Of a stretch of DNA of 64,000 nt, positions 1-11,259 are shown one piece after another; positions within the stretch are counted from its first letter, which is position 1, and every line of letters begins with the position of its first letter. The DNA is from Golubevia sp. BC0850. Its lineage: Eukaryota > Basidiomycota > Exobasidiomycetes > Golubeviales > Golubeviaceae. The position numbers and the translations under genes were made by a program. The notes below the pieces were generated by a model. That model saw only the letters and a list, made by a program, of their open reading frames with translations, did no database searches and was not told the DNA's origin. The stretch covers positions 434,001-498,000 of the forward strand of contig JAAVVG010000001.1 in the NCBI GenBank assembly GCA_012976225.1, written 5' to 3'.

Positions 1-618
1 CTCCTCAGTCGATAAAATTTCCAAGTGTACCGACTATGTAGAAACATCAAAGATGAATCAAGGCGGGGTTTTGGGTTGGTCACGTGTCCAAAGTTCCATA
101 AAGACATCGTGACCTTAATCTAAAGATCACGAATAAAACCAAAGGAAACCACTGCCCAACCGATCTGTAGCTGTGAGAACAGTGCATCTCGGTCTAATAG
201 GCTCTACCACTCGGAAGAGTGTTTGGCTGGGGTAGGCTGACCTAGCACAACAGAGGGAGTTTTCGTCTGAGGCGCATTATCGCATCAATAGAAGAAGTTT
301 TCCAGTAAATCTTAGTACTCGTTTTTGTCTTTTATCAGAATCGAATTGCTCGAATCCTACCTTGTTTCAAGGAGGCTGAGGTCCGAAGCTCCGAAAGTAC
401 TCCTGTAAAGGGGGTTGTGGTTTTTGGGAAGGAGTTGCCACAGTCCTTAAGTTGATGGATGGTCTGAACAGCACATTTTGCGATATATTTTGACGTCCAT
501 AAGAGGTGAAAGTAGAAAGAAGACTTGATGACAGAAAGGTAGGGGATGTGAGGTGAAAGCGTGTTGTGTTGACGCGATGTGGCTGTTTGAAAAGTGGATG
601 GGTTGGGAAGAGATGAGA
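1..618. repeat. Left arm of a long perfect inverted repeat
   Basis: The reverse complement of this stretch is found at 10112-10729. Paired positions sum to 10730 throughout, so there are no indels, and I found no mismatch when I compared the arms block by block. The match breaks at base 619 against 10111. The arm may continue to the left of the window because base 1 is still paired. A 109-codon open frame (335-664, minus) runs through the arm, but I recognise nothing in it. Confidence 0.97.
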
Positions 619-654
619 GAACCCGACTCACGTTACGACCCCCAGAAGATATCC

Positions 655-1479
655 TCAATAACAAAATACTGATAAACCTTCGAAGTAGCGATGATCGCCG
701 GCGTCTGAAGATCGGAAGAAGAGAGGTCAGTCAAGTGTCATCGAAACAAGAATCCAGTTCTTCGACTCACCATACTCTTCCTCCATTCTATTGGCATCCT
801 AAATCAGAGCCTTCATGACATCTCTAACTGTGACTGAACAGTGCTTCCCGCCAAAGATAGGTCTACCAGATCCGACTACACCGATGGTTCTGGGAGGTCC
901 TCCACTTCCCCACGAACTAAAATATGAAGTGGAAGGATCAAACCCTTCGATTAAAATAGGAGGTACTGGAGGATTGGTTGCTTTTTCAGAAGAAACGTTG
1001 AAGGATTCTATGAGGCACTTCGTGGTGTACTCCTTGTCTGTCCAAGCATAGACGTCTTCGTACTCTGGAGGGACACTGTAGCTGATGGCTCTAAAGAAAG
1101 GATTGAGTGCAGTATCTTTCGGACCTTTCTTAGTGTACTCTCTAGTGTTGAGGCTAACCCCTTGCTCGATTCTTTTCAAGGCGCTAATTTTGACGTCTGA
1201 GCGAAACAAGGTGTTGGCCAACTTCTTCGAGGTAGTGAGTCTCTTGGCTACTTCACTGACTCTTTGTAATTTCTTGAGGTCTTGGTAAGAGAGAAGGGTT
1301 AGAATGTAATGGGACCAGAATCCGATTGGATAGATTCCGAGATGAGTAGGATGAGTGATCAGTCTTGATAGTAGGCGGAGGTAGCGATTGACTGAGGCCA
1401 GAATTTGGATTGAAGAGAATGGCAAGAAATGGAAGACTCCATCCAGCCACAGGCCGGGAGTTGAGAGGAACTTGTTCAT
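655..1479 (-). pseudogene. F-box-like protein gene with an in-frame stop before its last exon
   Basis: The 226-codon frame starts at an ATG at 1479. It has an F-box-like segment at about residues 50-85 (HYILTLLSYQDLKKL, then a basic helix) and a late VTVRDVMKAL motif of the kind seen near the end of fungal F-box or DUF6699-like proteins. A TAG at 799-801 then closes the frame. The same frame continues beyond it (DANRMEEEY) to a good GTGAGT site near 768, a short intron ending in CAG, and a last exon reading DAGDHRYFEGLSVFCY with its stop at 655-657. DH-x-(Y/F)FEGL endings fit such proteins. The preserved intron and last exon suggest one nonsense change in an otherwise recent gene. The family call is tentative. 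The 3' end lies 37 bases from the inverted-repeat junction. Confidence 0.55.
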
Positions 1480-2594
1480 CGTTTTTTGCTTGGAAGAAGG
1501 AGAAGGTAGAGAAGAAATTTTCAGCTTGAAAGATACCTATTTATAGTGAGCAGGTGCAGTTAACGAACCTCTCGAACCTTTTCCTCGATATTATCAGGTG
1601 AAGCCCCTGACTTGCGTCGATCAAAGATCTTCAAAACTTCTTTCTTCTTCTTCCCTCCACATTCGTGCTTCCCATCACTGCAGCACTTTCCAGAGGTAAG
1701 AGACAAGCCAACAAAGAGAGAAAACCCATTTATAAAGGGTGACCCTACATGAGAAGATGACGAACCTTTGGTCTCGACCCCTTGCCCTCCATGACGATCG
1801 AGCCGCGTGAAGATTGGTGAAGTTCTTTCTTCGCTCATCCTCATTCCTCTTCCTTCCAAGCCATAATAATTTCTCTTAGAAGGATTCTTTCGAGCAGCCA
1901 GTGAGTGCTCTTCTTCTCTCTCTATTCTTATCATCCTCACTCACTCTTGCCTCCCACTCTCTCAGTGCGATTCCCTCCACCTACTATCCATTCTCGCGTA
2001 CTCCCTCGTTCCTTCTATCATACTACTCTCTAATCTATTGATTTCTCAATAGAGCGACTTGCTAACCTGATTACTTGCTGACTTGCTAACACGGACAACT
2101 TCTTGCTTGAATGAGCTTCTTCAGCTCTATCTTGTCTCTCAATTGACGACATTTTCTTCTGCCCTTCTCTCACCTCTTGGCTACCGCAGTATCAGATAGA
2201 TTAGTATTTCGAGCTATCTGTCTGCCGATAGCATTCCCTTCCTTTGTCCTACCAACTCCCCTGACTGTTCTGTCGTACACCTTGTCTCAACCTTCTTTCT
2301 GTACGCTATACACAACAGTCTTTCACGAGATCCTGAATAGAAATTTGATCCAACGGACAAAACTGTTGATTTGGGAGCATCGAATTGAATTGGAATGGGC
2401 TAGGGAGAGAAGTTGAGGTTCTTCGCTATCCAGCCTCTCCGCGCCCACAGCGACAGAGGAGAACTTCTCTCCTATTGAGAAACCATTTTGGACTATCAAG
2501 CAACCTCACAGTATGATGATATGAAGTCAAAAGAACGATTCACAGATAAAACGCGTTTTTGGCGTCTTCGGAAACCTCAGAAAAAATTAGAAAG
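1480..2594. other. Spacer with one possible small ORF
   Basis: No recognisable gene lies here. On the minus strand, 1560-1940 is an open frame of 126 codons with in-frame ATGs. Its end is lysine-rich and holds two cysteine pairs (KCCSDGKHECGG). An internal splice around 1680-1770 is possible, because the middle looks like an intron (CTTACCTCTGGAAAG near its end). I recognise no family and coding is uncertain. The rest (1941-2594) is pyrimidine-rich and shows nothing I can name. Confidence 0.3.
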
Positions 2595-3179
2595 ATGGAC
2601 GAAAACCGTTTTTTGAAACTGTGGATTTACCGCGTCGTATTATTAGGGCCTCAGAATGCAACGAATCCTCCGTTTAATGCCATCGAGTTGCTGGGAACGG
2701 TTTGGAACGCTCGACAGCTCAGAGACTTCTGTAGGAACAGTCAAGTGTATGATTTCAAAGAAGACGTCTATCACAAGCAACCTGAAGGAGAAAACTTTTA
2801 CAACAGAGAGGAGGTTATCAACGGAGAAGAGATCATCAATTCAACTGTAGCCCAACCTGAGAATTCTGCAATTACTGTCTCTGATGTCTTGCGTACTTTA
2901 AGAAACCACTTCTTCAAAGAACATGAGAATGAAAACTGGGATCCTTCCATTTCCCCGCCCTATCGTGAGAATTCAGAAGAATACGACTTGGATGATGCTT
3001 GGGATGACGTAGACGAGGATAATGGCTTCTTAAGGCATCAAGAGCGTTTGAAATGTAGACATGAGATCCAGGTATACAATGATGAGAACCAGAACTTCGA
3101 AAGTTGGGAAGACCTCAATCGCTTCTGCGCAGGTCTGGAGCTGTCCCAAAGCTTTACCTTTTCAAGTTTCTCCGTCTAA
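2595..3179 (+). CDS. Unrecognised acidic protein, possibly the end of an F-box/DUF6699-like protein
   Basis: I do not recognise this gene. The first ATG of the frame is at 2595; the open frame also extends upstream without an ATG. The product would be about 194 residues, acidic in its second half (DLDDAWDDVDEDNG). It carries ITVSDVLRTLRNHF near residue 110, which resembles the TVRDVMKAL motif of the neighbouring gene at 655-1479, so the two may be divergent relatives. The ending SFTFSSFSV may be intron read-through: CAG|GTCTGG near 3134 could be a donor, with a pyrimidine-rich tract and CAG at about 3219. It lies between two broken genes and may itself be a remnant. Confidence 0.35.
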   Translation: MDENRFLKLWIYRVVLLGPQNATNPPFNAIELLGTVWNARQLRDFCRNSQVYDFKEDVYHKQPEGENFYNREEVINGEEIINSTVAQPENSAITVSDVLRTLRNHFFKEHENENWDPSISPPYRENSEEYDLDDAWDDVDEDNGFLRHQERLKCRHEIQVYNDENQNFESWEDLNRFCAGLELSQSFTFSSFSV

Positions 3180-3349
3180 GATCATCACTCACCTTCTTTT
3201 TCCTGTTTTTACTTCCAGTTCGTATTTCTAATAAGCACTGCCGTGAAAGTGAAAATGGAGTTGAATCGAAAAGTTGGTTGGGCTTACGAGACAAGTTGAC
3301 TGAAGACGTCGCCGCCTCGACCTGCAGTTGAGAAGACCAAACTCGCCTT

Positions 3350-4160
3350 CTCTAGTACTCTACCTCAAAGACGTCTGGGTACTCTTCGATGTCAATAATC
3401 TCCCCAAACACTTCTTTCAGCTTTGTGACCTGACTTTTGTTGAGCTTCTTTTTAGAAACGATTAATCTGGAGACATTTTGATGACCTATTTACTACATAT
3501 TTCTAGCCCGTTTCTCTTAGCTGAAAGGACCAGAATATCTTTGAATCTCCAGGGTTATGATTACCGACGTCTTTGCCGATTATTTTCTCTAACAAAGGAG
3601 TCGAACAAAGAGGTTCCTCTTTGCTGGCTGTGTTTAAGACAACAAGCTCATTAATGGTGGGAATTCGAGATGCCACCTCTAGAAACTCGTCAATCATTAT
3701 CATATCGACCACTTTGATTAGGCATTCGTAAAGGAGTGAAATCCTCGATTTCTTGAGGGTGCTCAATAGACGAGACTGATCTTCATGTTGCATCAAGACG
3801 TCAGTCTCGATTGAAACCTCCTTCAAGGTCCTCCCAGATCCTTAATCGAATAGGTCTAACTTCTGCTGAGACCATCTAGGGTGAGCGAAATCGTCCTGAA
3901 AGAAGTCGAAGACTCTTCAAACCGTTCTATGAGCCTCAATGATTTCCCACCAAGATTTGCCAAACCCCCCTTGAGGCGATCATGTCGAAGGATCCGAGCT
4001 TGTTAAAGACTGAGAGAAGAAAAGTTCTGGGGATACTTTGGAGATCCAGGAGACTTGCCCAGCTGCAGGGTTGGCTGTTCGAGAGGAAGAAGAGGGGGTG
4101 AACAATACGAACCAAACAGAAATGAAGCGTCGCGCTATCGCGAGCTGGGGACAAAGTTTC
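3350..4160 (-). pseudogene. Leucine-rich (F-box/LRR-type) pseudogene
   Basis: On the minus strand several frames carry pieces that together look like one leucine-rich protein. The clearest open piece is 3503-3826 (LLSTLKKSRISLLYEC, then EVASRIPTINELVVLN). Its continuation KDILVLSAKRNGLEICSK is in another frame, and the tail VSRLIVSKKKLNKSQV followed by EVFGEIIDIEEYPDVFEVEY is in a third, ending near 3351. Upstream pieces near 3850-4150 are again in different frames. At least two or three frame breaks are needed and no splice sites explain them, so I call it a decayed host gene. The CLTSLLKSCRERI segment of the pseudogene near 23.3 kb is similar, so both may belong to one expanded family. Confidence 0.5.
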
Positions 4161-4256
4161 TTGACCTTCTCACCTCCTCATACCATCATCAAACTCCTCA
4201 TTCTTGACTGCAACTCAATCTCTAGTCTTCACTCTTCAACTTCCAATTGATCAATC

Positions 4257-7200
4257 ATGTCAGCTGCAGCGGCTGCTAAGCGTAAAGCAGTGTTGGAAGC
4301 TTTAAAGGCCAGGAGAAGTGGGAATCCTGTTGCAAAGGTGAGTCAATCGTCTCTACTTCCTCCTCTCCTCTCCTTTCTATTCCATCCACTCCATTCCATT
4401 CCTATTAATGAGTTCAATTCATACCAATTCAATCCACTATCTAATCTCATCTTGACGCCATTCATCCATCCATCCCCATCTCATCTCTCCTCTCCCGACG
4501 CGTCTCTCACTCTACCTACGCGTAGCCTGATCCTGAAGAAGATTCCGATGGAGACATCTACGATGAAGTAACTGAAGAAGAATACAAATCTTATGCCAGA
4601 GGTAAAATCATGCAAGACGATTTCATAGAAGACGATGATGGTTCAGGATACATAGATAATGGAGTAGATGATTGGGATCAACGCAATTCAGGTTCAGAAG
4701 AAGAGGATCAAGATTCAGAAACAGAACAAGATTACTATGATAGAACTGGGAAAGTGAAACCTAAACGTAAGAAGGGGGGTGTGAGTAAGAAGAAAGTTTC
4801 TTCAAAGAAGGATGATTATTCTGGGAAACCTAAGATGGGAGTTGGAAGGAAAAGGGAAGAGATGGATGCTTTTGAAAGGGGTAGAAAGGGTGTCGTGTCA
4901 AGACCTAGCATTGATGCTTATAAGAAGCCTCAATCTAAGGACAAGGAGCAGGACTTCATGGCCAAGTTGATGGGTGGCTTGGATGAGACTACCTCTGCTA
5001 CTTCCTCCTCTTCTAAGATCCCTGCTACCCCTTCTTCTAATTCAAATCGTAAACGTAAACCTGAGTATGAAATTTATGGTGATGGTTCATTCTCTAATTT
5101 TCGTCAAACTAGCTATTCAAATGGAAATCATCTTTCAAGTCCTTCTACTGGACCTTCAGGTTCTGAGAACCCTTCTTCAGATGGAATAGGTCCAGATGTT
5201 CATATTACTGGAAGTGATACTCCTCCTTGGAAAGCTACCGATGAAATTGACGATCTAGATTCAGATTTAAGAGGTGGGAATAAGAAGAAGTTTAGATCTG
5301 ATGTAGGAAGATTACCAAAGAGAATCGGTAGTTTAGGTTTAGGAAATGATGTCTTTGGAAATGGTATCAAGAAAGAAGATGATGCAATGGATTTAGATGA
5401 TTCAAGATTGAAGTTAGACAGTGATGACGAAGATGAAGACTCTTTCTCTATCAAAGCTCCAGGTGCTTTCACTGGAAAACAGAGATTGGTCAACGCTTCT
5501 TCTATCAGAGCTCCAAAACCAAAATCAAAACCTCAAACTCCAATCTCAGCTCCAGCTCCAGTCACCGTTCAAAGAGTCGAAGAATCGAAACCTTCAATCA
5601 ACTCAAAACCTACTCTTGTAAACCCTTCTTGGAAGAAAGTGGATCAAGGTGCAAGTTTAATCTCTACCGTTGAAGCTGTGGATTCTGCTACTCCAATGCC
5701 TCAAAGAAAAGGCGGAAGACAAGCTAGACTTTCTACTACTACTGCTCATGCAGATTCAAGTCCGGTACAAACTAAGATTAATGCTATGGAGAAAGACGGA
5801 AATTTGAGATTCTTTTGGTATGACCATGTTGAACAAGATGGGAAATTGATTCTGTTCGGAAAGGTTAAGGAGAAGGACAGTGGGAAATTCGTTAGCGCTA
5901 GTGTGGTTGTTGATGGAATTGAGAGGTGTTTGTTCTTGTTACCCAGACCTGGGAAGAAGAGTGAGTATAGAGCTGAGGGTGCCGAGAGGTCTACAAGAAC
6001 GGTGCGAAGCGCTTTCATCTTATCTGACCATCTTTCTTTCTCTCTTCTTTTCTTTTACCACTTCACTCCTTTTTCCTTCTCCTCTCAGTCCACGGAAAGG
6101 AGACCGATCAAGCTCCAACTGAAGAGGAAATCGAAGAAGAAATCGAAGAGATCATGGAGAGAGCCAAGGCTGGGAGTGGACTTACGAAATGGGTTAAAAG
6201 GAAGTACGCTTTCGAACTACCAGGAGTTCCAGCTGAAACTGAATACCTAAAGATCCGTTATGGTTTCGATAAGCCAGTCTTACCTCTCACAACCAGTGGA
6301 TCAACTTTCTCAAGAATCTTCGGAACCAACACCAACATGTTTGAATTGTTCGTAATCAAGAATGCAATCATGGGACCATGTTGGTTAGACGTCAAGAACA
6401 GTACTCCAGTCTCTTCAGATGATTCTCTATCACTCTGCAAATTAGAAGTAAGAGTCGATGATCCAAAAGATGCAAGACCGTTCCCAGTATCTTCACTTGA
6501 CAAGACTATTCCAACCGAAGCTCCGTTATTGACTGTCATGTCACTTTCTACAAGAGAGGTTATGAATCATAAAGAAAACAAAAGAGAGATCGTTTCAGTT
6601 AGTGCTAGAGTTTGGAAGGATTACAGCCTTGAAGATTTGACTCCTCCTGAAAGATTAATCGCTTCTAATTATACTGTCGTTAGACCTCTTGGAACTTCTT
6701 TCCCTCCTGACTTCGAGAAAAGAGCTACCAATCCAGATTTCAAAAGAGATGGGTATAACACCAAAATCACTCCGATGAAGAATGAAAGGTTAATGTTAAA
6801 CAATCTTTTAACTCAGATTGGTGCTCTGGATCCGGATGTCATTGTTGGACATGAATTCTCAGGAAGCTCTTTGGATGTTCTACTTCATAGGTTGAAGGAC
6901 TTGAATGTGACTCCTAAGGTTTGGAATAAGATTGGAAAGCTGAAGAGAAAAGCTTGGCCGAGATTAAGTCAAGGTTTCAACATTGGAATGTTACCTGGAA
7001 GGTTGATCGCTGACTTGGCTAGTGATACCGGAAAGGTGAGTCGTTGGACGCTAGAAAGTCGAGGGATTGCTAGATCGATTTGAGACGGAAGGCCAGAATG
7101 CTAATCTGAGGCTTTCACCTCGTCTCCCCTCCAACAGTCGATCATCTCATCTACTACATGGTCTTTGACTGAGATGTGCAAGACTCATCTAGACGTGGAA

Positions 7201-9438
7201 CGTGTCGATATCGATCCAGACGACACGGCTTCTTACTTCGACAGTTCAGCTCCAACCTCAGATCGTCTTCTCGATTTCGTTCGACATTGTGAATTGGATT
7301 CCTTCTTCCAGATGGCTTTAACCTGCAAAGTTCAAATGCTACCTTTAACCAAACAATTAACCAACTTAGCTGGAAACAATTGGGCAAGAACTTTAAATGG
7401 TGGTAGAGCTGAAAGGAACGAATACATTCTACTTCACGAATTCCACAGGCAGAAGTACGTTTGTCCAGACAAGATCGGAAGGAAAGCTGCTGCTGAAGCC
7501 AAAGCTCTACTCCAAGCTTCAAGAGCTGCTGGAGAAGACGATCAAGATGGAGAAGGTAGTGGAAAGAAGACTAGTGGAACTCAGAAGAAATATCAAGGAG
7601 GTCTGGTTTTCGATCCAAAGAGAGGTTTATACGATCGATACGTCTTGGTTATGGATTTCAATTCTCTTTATCCTTCCATCATTCAAGAGTTCAACATCGA
7701 TTTCACTACTGTCGACAGATCTGATGACGATTTATCAGATGTCAACAAGATTCCCTCGGTTCCGTCTTCAGACGTAGCTCAAGGAGTCTTACCGAGATTG
7801 ATTGCTCAATTGGTTAACCGAAGAAAGGATGTCAAAGGTTTAATGAAGGGTTCAAACGTCAAACCTGCAACTATGAAAGCTTACGACATCAAACAACTTG
7901 CTTTGAAATTGACTGCCAACTCAATGTACGGTTGTTTAGGTTTCGAAGGTTCAAGATTCTACGCTAGACCTCTAGCTGCTTTGACTACTCACAAAGGTAG
8001 AGAAATCTTAACTCATACTAAGGAACTAGCAACCTCTCTCAACTTGGATGTCATCTATGGAGATACTGATTCCGTCATGATCAACACCAACGTCACTGAG
8101 TTAGCTGAAGCCATGAAGATTGGATACGACTTCAAGAAGACGGTCAACGACAAGTACAGACTGCTAGAAATCGATGTCGACGCCGTCTTTCAGCGAATGC
8201 TGTTACTTCAGAAGAAGAAGTACGCTGCTCTCAAGATGGAGAACAATGGGACTACCACTACTGAAATCAAAGGTCTAGACATGAAGAGAAGAGAATACTC
8301 TCAACTTTCAAAGAATGTTTCCAACTACGTTTTAGGTCAAATTCTGTCGGGAGAAGCTACTGAAGTCGTCATCTCTCAAATACACGAGTACTTGACTCAA
8401 GTCGGTAACGACGTTAGAGATCATAAGATCTCTCTAGACGACTACATCATTTACAAGAGGCTAGGAAAGAATCCAGAAGATTATCCTGATAAGAAAGGAC
8501 AGCCTCATGTTCAAGTCGCTCTGAGAATGAAGGCGAAGGGAGGAGATGCTAGATCTGGAACGGTGATCCCTTACATCTTCTGTTTAGGCGAAGATGGTTC
8601 TTCGACTTCGAAATCAGCTCAAGCTGATAGAGCTTTCCATCCAGATGATTTAAGGAAAGAAGGTTCGGAGAAGAAGATTGACTTCGAACATTATTTAGCT
8701 CTTCAAATCTTACCTCCTATCGAAAGATTATGTGAGAACATCGAGGGGACTGAAAGGTCTAGGTTAGCAGAATGTTTAGGTTTAGATCCAAACAAGTATA
8801 AATCGAATGTTGGAGTTGAGCTCAAAGCTAATGATTGGGAACTGAAAACTGTCGATTCGCTAGTTCCAGATGAACAGAGGTTCGCAAAATGTCAAGAGTT
8901 CAGAGTCAACTGCTTGAAATGTTCACAATCAAGTGTCTTTGAAGGAATCTCAAATCTCAAGAAGTTAAAGAGCGAAGACAGAATGGTCACTCTAAATGGT
9001 ATCACTTGCTCGAATAAAGCTTGTAGAGTTCCAATTCCAGAAGTCTCTATCGCTATTCAATTAGATCTACGAATCAGAGCTCACATCGAAGCTTACTATT
9101 CTGGTTGGACTATCTGTCTTGAACCAAGTTGCAAGACTCGTTCAAGATCTACTGGAGTTTATTCGAAGAAATGTCTGGTAGCTGGCTGTAAAGGAAAGAC
9201 CGTATCGCTTTATTCTGATAAGGATCTTTATACTCAACTCTCTTATTTCGAATTCTTGGTGGATATCGAGAGGTGTAAGGAGAAGAGTAAAGGTAAAGCT
9301 TCCTATGAACAAATCGAAGATCTCACTCTCAAGAATCGTAGTGAACTGAACGCAATGAAGGATGTAACTATGAAGTATTTGAGTAAGAGTGGTAGAAGAT
9401 ATGTTGATTTGGGCGCTATGTTCAAGTTCATGAAGTAG
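4257..9438 (+). CDS. POL1: DNA polymerase alpha catalytic subunit
   Basis: Family B DNA polymerase that extends primase RNA primers at replication origins and on the lagging strand, in the nucleus with primase and the B subunit. Four exons: 4257-4337, 4526-5960, 6089-7035 and 7138-9438, giving about 1,587 residues. The N-terminus has the Pol alpha signature DDFIEDDDGSGYIDNG. Palm motif A is DFNSLYPSIIQEFNI, motif B is KLTANSMYGCLGFEGSRFY, and motif C is YGDTDSV with both catalytic aspartates. KKKYAALKME follows. The C-terminus has two cysteine clusters (CLKCSQSS with CSNKAC, then CLEPSC with CLVAGC), as expected for binding the B subunit. The intron 5961-6088 was chosen because GTGAGT restores the frame into IHGKETDQAPTEEE. 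The gene looks intact. It lies wholly between the two inverted-repeat arms. Confidence 0.95.
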
Positions 9439-10111
9439 CACAAATGATTTCTCAACAATTCAAAGGTTTCTGGTTGGAAAGGTAGAAAGTATTGTTTCAA
9501 GTCTCGCTTCTCGTCGTTCTCTCGCTCTCTATTGTCATCACTCTCGTCTCCCAGTTTCTTTCCTCTTTCTCCATTTTGTTTTGTGCCGCTTCTCCTTTGC
9601 TCTTGATCTGTCTCAATTTATACTCGCCTACTTAGTCTCGGCTCGCAATTCATCCTATATCTCATTTCCAAATCTGAGCGTGTCGAGTGTGTCCTTGGCT
9701 CGAAAGATTCTGTTCCATGCTGAACACGTCGTGTTGTACTGCAGAATCTCCAAGGAGTTCCGTTTCACAGTGCTTAATCAACCAAAGGATACATTGGTGA
9801 GAAGAGGTCTTTGCTTTGGGATGGGACTGATTCCTGCTCCTCTCCTCTCCTCCTTCCCTGCTCCGATCCTCTCTCAACACGCCCATACTATGAATCATCT
9901 GACCCCAAATTGGATTGTGAAAAGGACGCGAGCCTGCAGGTGAAACATTGGATCCACCTCCAAGCCGGACTGATTTTGTTCGTGACGTGTCGAGGCTGAA
10001 CCAGCTTGGATCCAAACATTCCTTTCTGCTCCGCTCTTTCTTGGTGATTCTTTTCTGTTCCCTTAAAAGGAGCGATCAGAGGCTTCCATTTTAAAATCCC
10101 CACTCCCATTT
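9439..10111. other. Spacer between POL1 and the right repeat arm
   Basis: This is the 3' flank of POL1. Open frames on both strands (for example 9581-9943 plus and 9662-10015 minus) overlap each other, show no domain and no convincing splice pattern, and are probably chance. I see no transposase, terminal repeat or RNA gene. Confidence 0.6.
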
Positions 10112-10729
10112 TCTCATCTCTTCCCAACCCATCCACTTTTCAAACAGCCACATCGCGTCAACACAACACGCTTTCACCTCACATCCCCTACCTTTCTGTC
10201 ATCAAGTCTTCTTTCTACTTTCACCTCTTATGGACGTCAAAATATATCGCAAAATGTGCTGTTCAGACCATCCATCAACTTAAGGACTGTGGCAACTCCT
10301 TCCCAAAAACCACAACCCCCTTTACAGGAGTACTTTCGGAGCTTCGGACCTCAGCCTCCTTGAAACAAGGTAGGATTCGAGCAATTCGATTCTGATAAAA
10401 GACAAAAACGAGTACTAAGATTTACTGGAAAACTTCTTCTATTGATGCGATAATGCGCCTCAGACGAAAACTCCCTCTGTTGTGCTAGGTCAGCCTACCC
10501 CAGCCAAACACTCTTCCGAGTGGTAGAGCCTATTAGACCGAGATGCACTGTTCTCACAGCTACAGATCGGTTGGGCAGTGGTTTCCTTTGGTTTTATTCG
10601 TGATCTTTAGATTAAGGTCACGATGTCTTTATGGAACTTTGGACACGTGACCAACCCAAAACCCCGCCTTGATTCATCTTTGATGTTTCTACATAGTCGG
10701 TACACTTGGAAATTTTATCGACTGAGGAG
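10112..10729. repeat. Right arm of the long inverted repeat
   Basis: Exact reverse complement of 1-618 as far as I could compare. The inner boundary at 10111/10112 is sharp. Past 10729 the sequence cannot be compared because the partner would lie before base 1. The arm falls between the 3' flanks of POL1 and PRP28, so neither coding region is cut. Confidence 0.97.
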
Positions 10730-11259
10730 GAGAATCATCTTTTTGAGTCTCTTTTGAAATCTTTCTTCCAATCTCTCTTTCGAGACGACCACCCCCCCTT
10801 TTTTTGTCTCCATTTCGACTTCAGAGCCGATTCTCTGAAGTTTTCTTGTTCAGAGCTTTGGTTTTTTCTCTCTCTTTTTTTCTTCTTTTTCTTCTGTTTC
10901 TTCTTTTTCTTCTGTTTCTTCTGTTTCTTCTTTTTCGTTCTAATACTTTCCACCTATGTGCCAATCTCGTTTTCCTCCTTGTACGTACACATGTCTCTAC
11001 CATCGAATGAAATGTTCTGAGCCGCTCAAAAAGAGGAATGAGTCTAATAGCTATACAAACACCAGCTTTGTTTCCGCCTTGTCAAAAACAAACAGTTGCT
11101 TCCTAGTGCTTCACAGCGACGGGAATACGAGCAAGGTGTGTGTCGTCTGAAGGCTTCAGTTGACCAGCCCGTTTCAAAAGTTTGCGGAAATGGAAATCAA
11201 GAAGTTCGAAATTCATAAATAGTACAAGTGACAAAGGTTTAATGTCTTCCATTTCACCC
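10730..11259. other. 3' flank of PRP28 with a long pyrimidine tract
   Basis: No gene is evident. Within it, about 10856-10939 is an almost pure C/T tract made of repeated TTCTTCTGTTTC-like units, preceded by a run of C and T at 10791-10806. Open frames across it are low-complexity. The rest is probably the PRP28 3' untranslated region and spacer. Confidence 0.6.
10856..10939. repeat. Polypyrimidine microsatellite-like tract
   Basis: About 80 bases with only a handful of purines on the plus strand, built from CTTCTTTTTCTTCTGTTTCTT units. It lies about 130 bases outside the right arm of the inverted repeat. A tract of this kind can form triplex structures and can stall or slip during replication. 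Confidence 0.8.

Noticed and set aside
335-664. 109-codon open frame across the left repeat arm
   Set aside because: It has no family resemblance and continues past the repeat boundary into unrelated sequence, so the two repeat copies would encode different N-termini. Probably chance.
2177-2416. 79-codon plus-strand open frame
   Set aside because: It begins with TTG rather than ATG, has no domain and lies in pyrimidine-rich spacer sequence.
8041-8100. YGDTDS motif that resembles a reverse-transcriptase or polymerase fragment of a mobile element
   Set aside because: It is motif C of the intact host DNA polymerase alpha, with all other family B motifs around it.
9581-10015. Overlapping open frames on both strands after POL1
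   Set aside because: They have no family, no splice support and no conserved motif, and each shadows the other.
10706-11020. Open frames of Phe/Leu/Cys or Lys/Arg on both strands
   Set aside because: They are translations of the polypyrimidine tract and have no other support.
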